Shown one piece after another: positions 32,676 to 41,531 of a DNA stretch of 59,810 bases. How positions within the stretch are numbered: position 1 is the stretch's first letter; each line of letters begins with the position of its first letter. The stretch is taken from positions 1-59,810 of IMG/VR virus record IMGVR_UViG_3300046787_000377; one strand, 5' to 3'. A model generated the notes under the pieces. That model searched no databases, had not been told where the DNA came from, and saw only the letters and a program-made list of their open reading frames with translations. Source of the DNA: a virus. The translations under genes were made by a program, and so were the position numbers.

Positions 32676-35420
32676 ATGGCACAAATAATCAAACATAGAC
32701 GTGGTTCGTTAGAATCCGTATCAAGTGCTACTAAAAGAGCCGGTGAATTGTTAGTTGTAACGGGTTCGGCAGGAATTACGGCAACTAATGGTAACTCTAT
32801 CTTATTCGTAGGTATTGATGGCTCGACAGTAACACCAGCAAACAAAATATTACAAGGTACTTCAGTTCCGAACTTATCCGGAGCTTCATATGATACATCG
32901 ATAGATGGTATTCCTTATTACGATACCTCTGCAGAGAAAATGTACATCTTAAATAAAGGTGGAAACGTTGAAATTAAAGCAACTGCTAATACAGGTGGGA
33001 CTGGAATCGTTTCCGGTTCAGGACAAGTAACAGCATTGTTACCAACCGGAACTGTGAGTGGTTCATCTCAAGTAACAATTTCTTCTACAACTGGATATAC
33101 TGATTTCAGTTCTTCTTTAAATAGTAGATTGGTAACTGCTTCAACTAACATAACTGAATTATATACAACTGCATCTGACCACGAAACAAGAATTGATTCG
33201 ATTGAATCATCCATCGGTGGTGCAAGTGGTATTGGATTAAGAGTTTCTTCATTAGAAGCTTTTACTGGTTCGCAAGAAACTAAAAATTCTACATTAGCAA
33301 CTTATACAGCATCGGTAACATCTGATTTATCAGCAATCCGTACCTTTACTGCATCTCAAGAGGCTAAAGATTCTACATTAGCAACTTATACCGGTTCATT
33401 AGATACTAAATTATCTACATTAGGAACGTATACTGGTTCATTAGATACTAAATTATCTACATTAGCAACTTATACTGCTTCAGTTGATGGTGATTTAACA
33501 GAATTGTTTACATCTGCATCTAACGCTAAAACAACACTTAATGGAATACAAAGTTATACATCATCATTAAGAACTGCATTTACTGCAAGTGGAACTGATG
33601 TAATATTCAGTAATGATGTAACTATTCCTGGTAATTTAATAGTAGCAGGTACTCAAACTATTGTAGATTCTACGACTGTCCAAATTGGTGATAATATCAT
33701 TGAATTAAATGGTTCAGCTGCAGCAAATGGTGGTTTGTATGTAAAAGATGCTACAAATCCTAATACTGAAACAGGTTCGATAATTTGGGATTCTACAAAT
33801 GATTACTGGAAAGCAGGTGTTAAAGATTCAGAAATTAAAATTTTATTAGCAGGTGGTGATAGTGTAATTAGTGGTTCATCTCAAGTAACATTATCATCTA
33901 CAACTGGATATTCTGATTTCAGTTCTTCTTTAGCATCTAAAGATACTGAATTATTTGGAACAGCATCTGACCATGAAACTAGAATCGATTCAATTGAGGC
34001 TTCAATTGGTGGTGCAAGTGGTATCGGTCAAAGAGTTTCTTCATTGGAAGCATTTAGTGGTTCTCAAGAAAGTAAAGATTCTACATTAGCAACTTATACA
34101 GGTTCAGTAACTACACGTTTTAATACTTTAGCTACATATACTGGTTCAGTTGACACCAATCTTACCGCATTAAATTCATTTAGTTCATCAATCAACACAA
34201 CGATTAAAACTAAATTAGATGCTGAAGGTGTAATTAGTGGTTCATCTCAAGTTAATGCAGATTCAATTACTAATTTTGATACTAATGTAAAAGACAAATT
34301 AGATGCTGAAGGTGTAATTAGTGGTTCATCTCAATTAAATAATACAACTATAAGTGGATTAAAAGTAACCGGTGGTGAAATTAGTGGTTCATTTAGTGGT
34401 TCATTTAAAGGTGATGGTTCTCAATTAACAGGTATTGCAACTGATTTAAGAATTAGTGGTTCGACTGGTAATGATACATTATCTTTGTTATCAGATACAT
34501 TATTAGTAACAGGTTCAACTGGTATTAGTACTGCAATCACAAATAATACAATTACAATTAGTGGTACTAATGCAAGTACATCTGCTAAAGGTGTTGCTTC
34601 ATTCGATGCTGATGATTTTTCAGTAACAACTGGTAATGTATCAATAAAAGATGGTGGTGTTAGAGCTACTAACTTAAATGCAGATGTTGCTGGAACTGGT
34701 CTTTCATTGGATGGTACTGATAATTCATTAGAAGTTGATTATGGTTCAACAGCAGGTACTGCAGTAGAAGGTAACACTTCATTGACAGTTCAAGGAACAA
34801 CAAATGAAATTTCAGTAAGTGGTGGTTCAATTACATTAGGTAATGGTGGTACTATTACTATCGGTTTACCTGATTCAGTAACAATTCTTACTGCATCTAT
34901 CGATAATGACTTAACAGTTGGTGGTAACGTTGAAATCGTTGGTAATTTGTATGTTCAAGGAACTACAACTACAATTGATTCTACAACTATCCAAATTGGT
35001 GATAATATCATTGAATTAAATGGTTCAGCTGCAGCAAATGGTGGATTATTAGTAAAAGATGCTACAAGTCCTAATACTGCATCTGGTTCTTTATTATGGG
35101 ATTCGACTAACGATTATTGGAAAGGTGGTGCTAAGGATTCTGAAAAAGAATTTGCTAGATTTAACGCTACTCCAACATCTGGTTCAGTACAAGTAGTAGG
35201 TGCAAGTGGATTATTAGTTGATTCTGATATTTCAGATGATGGTGTTAAGGTAACAATTGGTTCAGATTTAGTTATCAATGGTTTAACTGCAAATACATTC
35301 GTTGTATCAAACGGAAGTAAAAAGTTAATTTCAGTAGCACCTTCAAACGCTGGTGATTTAATACAATGGAATGGTTCATCATTCGTTGCTTCAAACGAAA
35401 TTGATGGTGGAACTTTCTAA
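32676..35420 (+). CDS. Long tail-fibre protein with repeats
   Basis: The 914-residue protein begins MAQIIKHRRGSLESVSSATK, an N-terminal anchor shared with the fibre genes at 35579, 39269 and 41532 and similar to the Mtd-type N-domain. The shaft consists of repeats: TLATYTGS..DTKLS, EGVISGSSQV, TIQIGDNIIELNGSAAANGGL (present twice, each followed by a TASGSLLWDSTNDYWK-like phrase) and GDGSQLTG. It ends with ASNEIDGGTF. Such composition is typical of trimeric beta-helical fibres. It is not followed by an S74 domain, in contrast with two of its paralogues. Confidence 0.8.
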   Translation: MAQIIKHRRGSLESVSSATKRAGELLVVTGSAGITATNGNSILFVGIDGSTVTPANKILQGTSVPNLSGASYDTSIDGIPYYDTSAEKMYILNKGGNVEIKATANTGGTGIVSGSGQVTALLPTGTVSGSSQVTISSTTGYTDFSSSLNSRLVTASTNITELYTTASDHETRIDSIESSIGGASGIGLRVSSLEAFTGSQETKNSTLATYTASVTSDLSAIRTFTASQEAKDSTLATYTGSLDTKLSTLGTYTGSLDTKLSTLATYTASVDGDLTELFTSASNAKTTLNGIQSYTSSLRTAFTASGTDVIFSNDVTIPGNLIVAGTQTIVDSTTVQIGDNIIELNGSAAANGGLYVKDATNPNTETGSIIWDSTNDYWKAGVKDSEIKILLAGGDSVISGSSQVTLSSTTGYSDFSSSLASKDTELFGTASDHETRIDSIEASIGGASGIGQRVSSLEAFSGSQESKDSTLATYTGSVTTRFNTLATYTGSVDTNLTALNSFSSSINTTIKTKLDAEGVISGSSQVNADSITNFDTNVKDKLDAEGVISGSSQLNNTTISGLKVTGGEISGSFSGSFKGDGSQLTGIATDLRISGSTGNDTLSLLSDTLLVTGSTGISTAITNNTITISGTNASTSAKGVASFDADDFSVTTGNVSIKDGGVRATNLNADVAGTGLSLDGTDNSLEVDYGSTAGTAVEGNTSLTVQGTTNEISVSGGSITLGNGGTITIGLPDSVTILTASIDNDLTVGGNVEIVGNLYVQGTTTTIDSTTIQIGDNIIELNGSAAANGGLLVKDATSPNTASGSLLWDSTNDYWKGGAKDSEKEFARFNATPTSGSVQVVGASGLLVDSDISDDGVKVTIGSDLVINGLTANTFVVSNGSKKLISVAPSNAGDLIQWNGSSFVASNEIDGGTF

Positions 35421-35442
35421 GAGTAAAACATAAAAAAATAAG

Positions 35443-35473
35443 AATCCCTCACAATAGTGGGGGATTTTTTTTT
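35443..35473 (+). terminator. Rho-independent terminator
   Basis: AATCCCTCAC pairs with GTGGGGGATT around AATA with one G-U pair, followed by at least eight T residues. Confidence 0.88.
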
Positions 35474-35543
35474 AACTTTTACTTTTACAATACTTATATA
35501 AGTGTAAATGGCATTATGCATAGGGTAAATTTACCAATTATTT

Positions 35544-35553
35544 ATATTTATAT
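35544..35553 (+). promoter_or_regulatory. Late-promoter-like element
   Basis: ATATTTATAT lies 25 nt before the ATG at 35579, downstream of the fibre terminator; ATAGGAAA precedes the start. A second variant (ACTTATATAAG) lies further upstream near 35494. Confidence 0.48.
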
Positions 35554-35578
35554 AAAATAAAATAGGAAATCATAATAA

Positions 35579-38500
35579 ATGGCTGCAATATTAAAATTAA
35601 GAAGAGGGTCTACCACTCCAACTTCATTGGAACAATCTGAACTATTTTACAATAGTACATTGGATACATTACAAGTTGGTAAAAGTAGTGCAAATAACGA
35701 TAATATTACGTTAGTAAAATTAACTGATGCAAATACAGGTTCATTACATTTAACAGGTGATGTTACTGCATCAAATTTACTCTTATCTGGTAATGCAACT
35801 ATTTATGGAAATATTACATTTAGTGGTTCGTTAATAACAATCGGAAATGAAAATACTGATAACATCGTAATTTCAGGTGAATTAAGTAGTTCTATAATAC
35901 CAAATAATGATAATTCATTTGATTTAGGTGCATCTGATAAAAGATATCGTAATGTATACGCTACCAATTTAAATGGTAGTATTACGGATATCAATATATT
36001 ACAATTTACAGCATCTGAAGAAACCAAAAATTCTACACTTGCAACATACACTGGTTCAGTAAATACTACACTAAGTAATTTAGCTACTAAAAACGATACA
36101 TTAGGAACTTACACAGGTTCTATTGACACTAAATTTACAACATTAGGAACTTACACAGGTTCAATTGATACTAAATGGAGTACTATTGAAAACGTAACTT
36201 CTTCAATATTAGAACATACTGAATCTATAAACAATAAATTTACCACATTGAGTACATATACTCAATCAGTAGATAACTCATTACAATTACTTAACACATT
36301 CAGTGCATCAGAGGAAGATAAAAATTCTACACTTGCATCATATACTGCTTCAGTAGATTTGGATATTACTGAATTATATTCTACTGCTTCAAATCATGAA
36401 AGTAGAATTGTTTATTTAAGTAGTAGTTTTTCACAATCGGTTGATGATAGATTAGACCAATTAGAAGTAAATAGTGGTAGTGTAAATAACTCAATATCAC
36501 TTTTAAATACATTTAGTGCATCTGAAGAAACTAAAAATTCTACACTTGCATCATATACTGCTTCAGTAGATTCAGATATTACTGAATTATATACAACTGC
36601 ATCCGACCACGAAATTAGAATTGATGGTATACAAGATTATACATCATCACTAAAAACTGCATTGGAATTGACAGGTTCTAACGTAACGATTTTAGGTAAT
36701 TTAAATGTAAAAGGAACACAAACTGTCATAAATTCAACGCTTGTTCAATTAGATGAGAACGTTATCAAACTAAATGGTACTGGTGCGGTAAATGGTGGTT
36801 TATTAGTAAAAGACCCAACTTCACCAAATACATTAAGTGGTTCTCTATTATGGGATACTACTAATGATTATTGGAAGGCTGGTCCATTAAATCAAGAATC
36901 AAAGATTTTATTGGCAGGTGGTGATAATATTGTATCTAGTTCTGCTCAAGTCGTAGATGCACTTAAATCAACTTTCTTAGAAATAAATGGTGATAATGTA
37001 GTATCTGGTTCATCTCAAATAAATTTAACTCAAACTACCAACTATGTTAGTGGTATTAAAGATAGATTAAATATAGAGGGTGTATTTAGTGGTTCATCAC
37101 AAGTAATTATATCGGAATCTGCTGATTATGTATCATCAATCAAACATAGATTGAACATAGAAAGTGTAATATCATCATCTATACAAGTAGATGTTTTAAA
37201 TACAACAAATTTTACAGCATACTCAAGTTCAGTAGATGATAAATTAGTTCAACTAGCAAACGATAGTGCATCACAAGATAGTAGATTAGATAATTTAGAA
37301 TTATTTAGTTCATCTGAAGAAACTAAAAATTCTACTCTTGCTACTTATACTGGTTCAATAGATACAAAATGGAGTACAATAGAAAATGTAACTTCATCTT
37401 TAATTAACGCTACTGCATCATACGAAACAAAAGGTAGAGATATCGTTTCTGGTTCATCACAACTTACTTCATCATATGATTTAAGATATGCAAATTCTGC
37501 ATCATTTAAACAATTAATTGGTGAGTGGGATTTCGGTACACAAGGTTCACTTAGAGATGCAGCATTTTATAGTGTAACATCTTCTGCACAATTAGATACC
37601 GGTTCTATTACATCTGCTTCATTGAACGATACGTTTATATTCACAGCTGGTGCAACCAAAGAATATGTAAACTGGAGAACCGAAGCAATATTAGATGCTA
37701 TTGGTGCTGCAGATATTACTGCAGTTGAAGCAGGTAATGGTTTGAGTGGTGGAGGTGTAACGGGTGATGTAACGTTATCGTTAAATACTGGTTCTACACA
37801 TTTTACTGATGGTGTAAAAACTAAATTAAACTTAGATGGTGTAATTAGTGGGTCATCACAAATTGTTAGTATATTAGGGCCACTTAATTCATTTAGTGAA
37901 TCTCAAGAATTAAAAGATTCTACATTAGGAACGTATACTGGTTCTATTGACACTAAATTTACAACATTAGGAACTTACACAGGTTCAGTTGATACCAAAT
38001 TTTCTACATTAGGAACTTATACTGGTTCAGTTGATACCAAATTTTCTACATTAGGAACTTATACTGGTTCGGTAAATACACAATTAATCGAATTATATAC
38101 AACTGCATCTAATCATGAAACTAGAGTTGATAGTTTAGAAAGTTGGAGTGCATCATTAGATACCTTATTTGTTACTGAAGTTGAATTAACAAATTTATCA
38201 GCATCCATAGATAGTAGATTGGATAATGTAGAAATATTTAGTTCATCAATTAGTACAACAATTAAAACTAAATTAGATGCTGAAGGTGTAATTAGTGGTT
38301 CATCGCAATTAACAAGTTCTTACGATACTAGATATGTAACATTAGATGGTGACCAAACTATAAATGGAACTAAAACATTCAATGATATTGTTGTAAACGG
38401 AACAGGTTCATTTGCTTATATAACTTCAGTTGCCGGTGATGCAAAAATCATTGGTGATGCATTTATTTATTTAAATAACGATACTCCAACTCAAAGATAT

Positions 38501-39241
38501 GCCGGAATAGTAGTTTTAGATTCAGGTTCTGCAAATACTACAGCATCATTCTACTTTGATGGTGAAACAAATGATTGGGGATACGAATATTCCTCATCTA
38601 CTGGTGTTGATTATGCAGTAACAATATTTGGTCCTGAATATACAACAAAAGGTTCACCTACTTACTTAACAACTAATAAAATTCCTAAAGCAGTTGATAA
38701 TCATCATTTAAATGATTCTAATATTACTGATACTGGTACGTTAATTACATTAGGTTCTAATTCAGTTGTAACAGGTACACTTCTTGCTACTGGCACGACA
38801 TTAATATCAGGTTCATCTCAAGTAACACTATCATCTACAACAGGTGGTGGTACAACTGCTAATGTTCGTTTCGGTTCATTGGGAATTGGTATGGATGCAT
38901 CAGGTACAACTGGTAGAATTGATGCAACAAACGATATCGTAGCATATTCTTCATCGGATAGAAGATTTAAAGAAAATATCACACCAATTGAAAATGCATT
39001 AGATAAAATTAATCAAATTGGTGGATATGAGTTCGATTGGAAGGAAGAAAATAAAATTGAGCACGGATACGAAGGACATGATTTAGGAGTTATTGCACAA
39101 GAGATTGAAGCAATCGCACCTGAATTAGTTCAAACTCGTGAAAATGGCTATAAAGCAGTTAAATATGATAAGTTAGTATCAGTATTGATACAGGCTGTAA
39201 AAGAACTTTCTGCAAAAGTAACTGAATTGGAAAACAAATAG
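35579..39241 (+). CDS. Long tail-fibre protein with S74 chaperone domain
   Basis: At 1220 residues this is the largest fibre gene in the window. The N-terminus (MAAILKLRRGSTTPTSLEQS) is the shared anchor. The shaft has many copies of TLxTYTGSxDTK-type repeats, SGSSQ phrases, and an NVKGTQTVINSTLVQLDENV module. The last about 100 residues form an S74-type intramolecular chaperone: SSSDRRFKENITPIENALDKI, then WKEENKIEHGYEGHDLGVIA, and a coiled-coil end. In this family the domain trimerises the fibre and removes itself at a conserved serine. This is a likely host-recognition fibre. Confidence 0.85.
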   Translation: MAAILKLRRGSTTPTSLEQSELFYNSTLDTLQVGKSSANNDNITLVKLTDANTGSLHLTGDVTASNLLLSGNATIYGNITFSGSLITIGNENTDNIVISGELSSSIIPNNDNSFDLGASDKRYRNVYATNLNGSITDINILQFTASEETKNSTLATYTGSVNTTLSNLATKNDTLGTYTGSIDTKFTTLGTYTGSIDTKWSTIENVTSSILEHTESINNKFTTLSTYTQSVDNSLQLLNTFSASEEDKNSTLASYTASVDLDITELYSTASNHESRIVYLSSSFSQSVDDRLDQLEVNSGSVNNSISLLNTFSASEETKNSTLASYTASVDSDITELYTTASDHEIRIDGIQDYTSSLKTALELTGSNVTILGNLNVKGTQTVINSTLVQLDENVIKLNGTGAVNGGLLVKDPTSPNTLSGSLLWDTTNDYWKAGPLNQESKILLAGGDNIVSSSAQVVDALKSTFLEINGDNVVSGSSQINLTQTTNYVSGIKDRLNIEGVFSGSSQVIISESADYVSSIKHRLNIESVISSSIQVDVLNTTNFTAYSSSVDDKLVQLANDSASQDSRLDNLELFSSSEETKNSTLATYTGSIDTKWSTIENVTSSLINATASYETKGRDIVSGSSQLTSSYDLRYANSASFKQLIGEWDFGTQGSLRDAAFYSVTSSAQLDTGSITSASLNDTFIFTAGATKEYVNWRTEAILDAIGAADITAVEAGNGLSGGGVTGDVTLSLNTGSTHFTDGVKTKLNLDGVISGSSQIVSILGPLNSFSESQELKDSTLGTYTGSIDTKFTTLGTYTGSVDTKFSTLGTYTGSVDTKFSTLGTYTGSVNTQLIELYTTASNHETRVDSLESWSASLDTLFVTEVELTNLSASIDSRLDNVEIFSSSISTTIKTKLDAEGVISGSSQLTSSYDTRYVTLDGDQTINGTKTFNDIVVNGTGSFAYITSVAGDAKIIGDAFIYLNNDTPTQRYAGIVVLDSGSANTTASFYFDGETNDWGYEYSSSTGVDYAVTIFGPEYTTKGSPTYLTTNKIPKAVDNHHLNDSNITDTGTLITLGSNSVVTGTLLATGTTLISGSSQVTLSSTTGGGTTANVRFGSLGIGMDASGTTGRIDATNDIVAYSSSDRRFKENITPIENALDKINQIGGYEFDWKEENKIEHGYEGHDLGVIAQEIEAIAPELVQTRENGYKAVKYDKLVSVLIQAVKELSAKVTELENK
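37922..38089 (+). repeat. Four tandem 42-nt repeats in fibre gene
   Basis: Four units starting at 37922, 37964, 38006 and 38048 each encode a 14-residue unit of the form TLGTYTGSVDTKFS (the first begins with isoleucine in place of valine and the last diverges at its end). Units three and four are nearly identical at DNA level, implying recent slippage or unequal exchange that changes fibre length. Confidence 0.85.
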
Positions 39242-39251
39242 ATATTTATAG
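39242..39251 (+). promoter_or_regulatory. Late-promoter-like element
   Basis: ATATTTATAG begins one base after the preceding stop codon and lies 17 nt before the ATG at 39269. Confidence 0.48.
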
Positions 39252-39268
39252 TAAATAAAACTAAACTT

Positions 39269-39907
39269 ATGGCACAAATCATCAAATTTAAACGTTCCAC
39301 CACCAGTGGGGCAGTTCCCGGTACTGGTTCGTTAGAGTATGGTGAGATTGCTATGAACGTTACTGATGGTAAAGTTTTCTTTAAAAAAGGAAATGATACT
39401 ATACAGGAATTAGTTGCAACTAATACTGATAAACCTATCACAGGTTCAATAAATTTAACTGGTGCAGTTACTGCATCTTATTTTGTTGGAGATGGTAGTA
39501 GATTAGAAAATATTACAGTAGCACAAGCAGCAACAATTCAACGTTCATTTACAAACTCATCTACATGGGTTGTAAACCACAATTTAGATACCCCAAATGC
39601 AATTGCACAAGTATATGATACCGATGGTTATCAAATCATTCCAGCATCATTAAGACATACCAATAATAACACCATTACTATAACTTTATCATCTGCTCAA
39701 AGTGGATATGTAGTTGTGGCAAAGGGTGGTCATATTGTAAGTGGGTCAGTTGATGCAAATAACGTTAGTGGATTAAGTGATTCAATAACAAATCAAGTAA
39801 ATGTGTTAGGATTATTTAGTGGTTCTGCACAAATTAGTTTGAGTGGTGATGTGACCGGAACTGCAGCAGCAACAACAATAACACAAATAGACGGTGGTTC
39901 TATTTAA
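39269..39907 (+). CDS. Short fibre protein with the shared N-terminal anchor
   Basis: The 212-residue protein shares the anchor (MAQIIKFKRSTTSGAVPGTG, then GEIAMNVTDGKVFFKKG), FVGDGSRLENI, and one copy of a beta-module, QRSFTNSSTWVVNHNLDTPN to VVVAKGGHIVSGS. That module occurs twice in the gene at 41532. It ends ITQIDGGSI, matching the C-terminal tag of the fibre at 32676. It lacks the S74 domain. It may be a short adaptor fibre or a remnant of a longer gene after recombination in the array. Confidence 0.7.
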   Translation: MAQIIKFKRSTTSGAVPGTGSLEYGEIAMNVTDGKVFFKKGNDTIQELVATNTDKPITGSINLTGAVTASYFVGDGSRLENITVAQAATIQRSFTNSSTWVVNHNLDTPNAIAQVYDTDGYQIIPASLRHTNNNTITITLSSAQSGYVVVAKGGHIVSGSVDANNVSGLSDSITNQVNVLGLFSGSAQISLSGDVTGTAAATTITQIDGGSI

Positions 39908-39914
39908 AAAATAT

Positions 39915-39924
39915 ATATTTATTA
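39915..39924 (+). promoter_or_regulatory. Late-promoter-like element
   Basis: ATATTTATTA lies 26 nt before the ATG at 39951, with AAGGAAA before the start. Confidence 0.42.
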
Positions 39925-39950
39925 TAAGTTAAATAATTAAGGAAAAAGAG

Positions 39951-41462
39951 ATGATAATACATAGTCCAATAGTTTCAGGTTCACTAACATTCGCTAATGG
40001 TGCGACGTTCACCTTACCAACCGGTGGTGTGTATAGTGGTTCATTTAGTGGTTCATATCAAGGTGCAAACTTTGCAGGTGGTACATTTACCGGTAATGGT
40101 AGTGCATTAACGTTTGGAGGGACTGGAATCGTTTCTGGTTCATCACAACTTACTACTGAATTCGATGCTAGATACCTAAACACAAGTGGTGATGGGATAG
40201 TTTCATCATCAGCACAAGTAACTGAATTGTTACCAACTGGCACTGTGAGTGGTTCATCTCAAATCGTTAGTATACTAATTCCGTTAAATACATTTAGTGC
40301 ATCCGAAGAAACTAAAAATTCTACTCTTGCTACATACACAGGTTCAGTAGATACTAAAAACTCAACATTAGGAACTTATACTGCATCGTTAGAAACTAAA
40401 AACTCTACTCTTGCAACTTATACCGGTTCGGTAGATACTAAATTTTCTACTCTTGCAACTTATACCGGCTCAATAGATACTACTATTAAAACTAAATTAG
40501 ATGCTGATTTAGTAGTGAGTGGTTCTGCATCTGCAGTTAAAACTTTCTTATCATTAGGAAATGTAACTAATGAAAGTAAAGCAACGATGTTTACATCACC
40601 TACTTTCACTGGAACTCCTGTTGCACCAACCGCAGCCTCAAATACAAATTCAACTCAAATTGCTACTACAGCATACGTTCAACAAGAATTGACTGATTTA
40701 ATTGGTGGTGCTAATGAAGCATTTGATACTTTATTGGAAATATCTGCTTCACTTGCATCAGGTGATTCAACATTAAATACATTAGTTTCTGGTAAATTAA
40801 CAAAATCATCTAACTTATCAGATTTAACCGATGCATCGGCAGCTAGAACAAATTTAGGTCTTGTTATCGGTACTAATGTTCAAGCATATAATTCTACTTT
40901 AGCAGCAGTTGCAGGTGGAACATATAGTGGTGATGATTCTATTACTACAATAGGAACGGTCACTGCTGGTAATGTAACTGCTATTTTACCAACAGGTACT
41001 ATAAGTGGTTCATCTCAAGTAACTCTATCATCTACAACAGGCGGTGGTACTTCTGCAAATGTTCAATTTAACTCTTTGGGTATAGGAATGGCAGCATCAA
41101 CTACCACTGGTAGAATTGATGCAACAAACGATATCGTGGCGTATTCATCTTCAGATATTCGTTTCAAGGAAAATATCAAACCAATTGAAAATGCTTTAGA
41201 AAAGATTTCTAAGATTAGTGGTAACACCTATGATTGGAAAGAAGAAAATAAAATTGAGCACGGATATGAAGGAAACGATGTGGGTGTTATCGCTCAAGAG
41301 ATAGAAGAAGTTCTTCCACAATTAGTTCAAACTCGTGAGAGTGGGTTTAAAGCCGTTAAGTATGATAAATTAGTTGCTTTATTGATTGAGGGTATTAAAG
41401 AACAACAATCTCAAATCGAAGAATTAAAAAACAAAATTGAAAAATTAGAAAACGGAAAATAA
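39951..41462 (+). CDS. Tail-fibre protein with S74 chaperone domain
   Basis: The 503-residue protein lacks the usual MAQ-type anchor and opens MIIHSPIVSGSLTFANGATF. It contains SGSSQ phrases, several 14-residue TYTGSVDTK repeats (about 125-180), a fibre module with TPVAPTAASNTNSTQIATTA (key phrase of many phage fibre proteins), and a terminal S74 domain beginning SSSDIRFKENIKPIENALEKI. The S74 domain is highly similar to that of 35579, including nearly identical DNA around WKEENKIEHGYEG. It may assemble with the short anchor protein encoded just upstream (inference). Confidence 0.82.
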   Translation: MIIHSPIVSGSLTFANGATFTLPTGGVYSGSFSGSYQGANFAGGTFTGNGSALTFGGTGIVSGSSQLTTEFDARYLNTSGDGIVSSSAQVTELLPTGTVSGSSQIVSILIPLNTFSASEETKNSTLATYTGSVDTKNSTLGTYTASLETKNSTLATYTGSVDTKFSTLATYTGSIDTTIKTKLDADLVVSGSASAVKTFLSLGNVTNESKATMFTSPTFTGTPVAPTAASNTNSTQIATTAYVQQELTDLIGGANEAFDTLLEISASLASGDSTLNTLVSGKLTKSSNLSDLTDASAARTNLGLVIGTNVQAYNSTLAAVAGGTYSGDDSITTIGTVTAGNVTAILPTGTISGSSQVTLSSTTGGGTSANVQFNSLGIGMAASTTTGRIDATNDIVAYSSSDIRFKENIKPIENALEKISKISGNTYDWKEENKIEHGYEGNDVGVIAQEIEEVLPQLVQTRESGFKAVKYDKLVALLIEGIKEQQSQIEELKNKIEKLENGK

Positions 41463-41469
41463 TTCCAAC

Positions 41470-41487
41470 ACTCCTTATATAAGGAGT
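41470..41487. other. 18-bp perfect palindrome
   Basis: ACTCCTTATATAAGGAGT is a perfect palindrome eight bases after the S74 fibre stop. A short T-rich but interrupted tract follows, so it could be a weak terminator. As DNA it could equally be a protein-binding site, and in RNA it would place GGAG in a stem. No ATATTTATA element is found before the next gene, so readthrough is possible. Confidence 0.4.
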
Positions 41488-41531
41488 TTCTAATTTAAGT
41501 AATTATATAATGAAATTGGTAAGTCATACAT

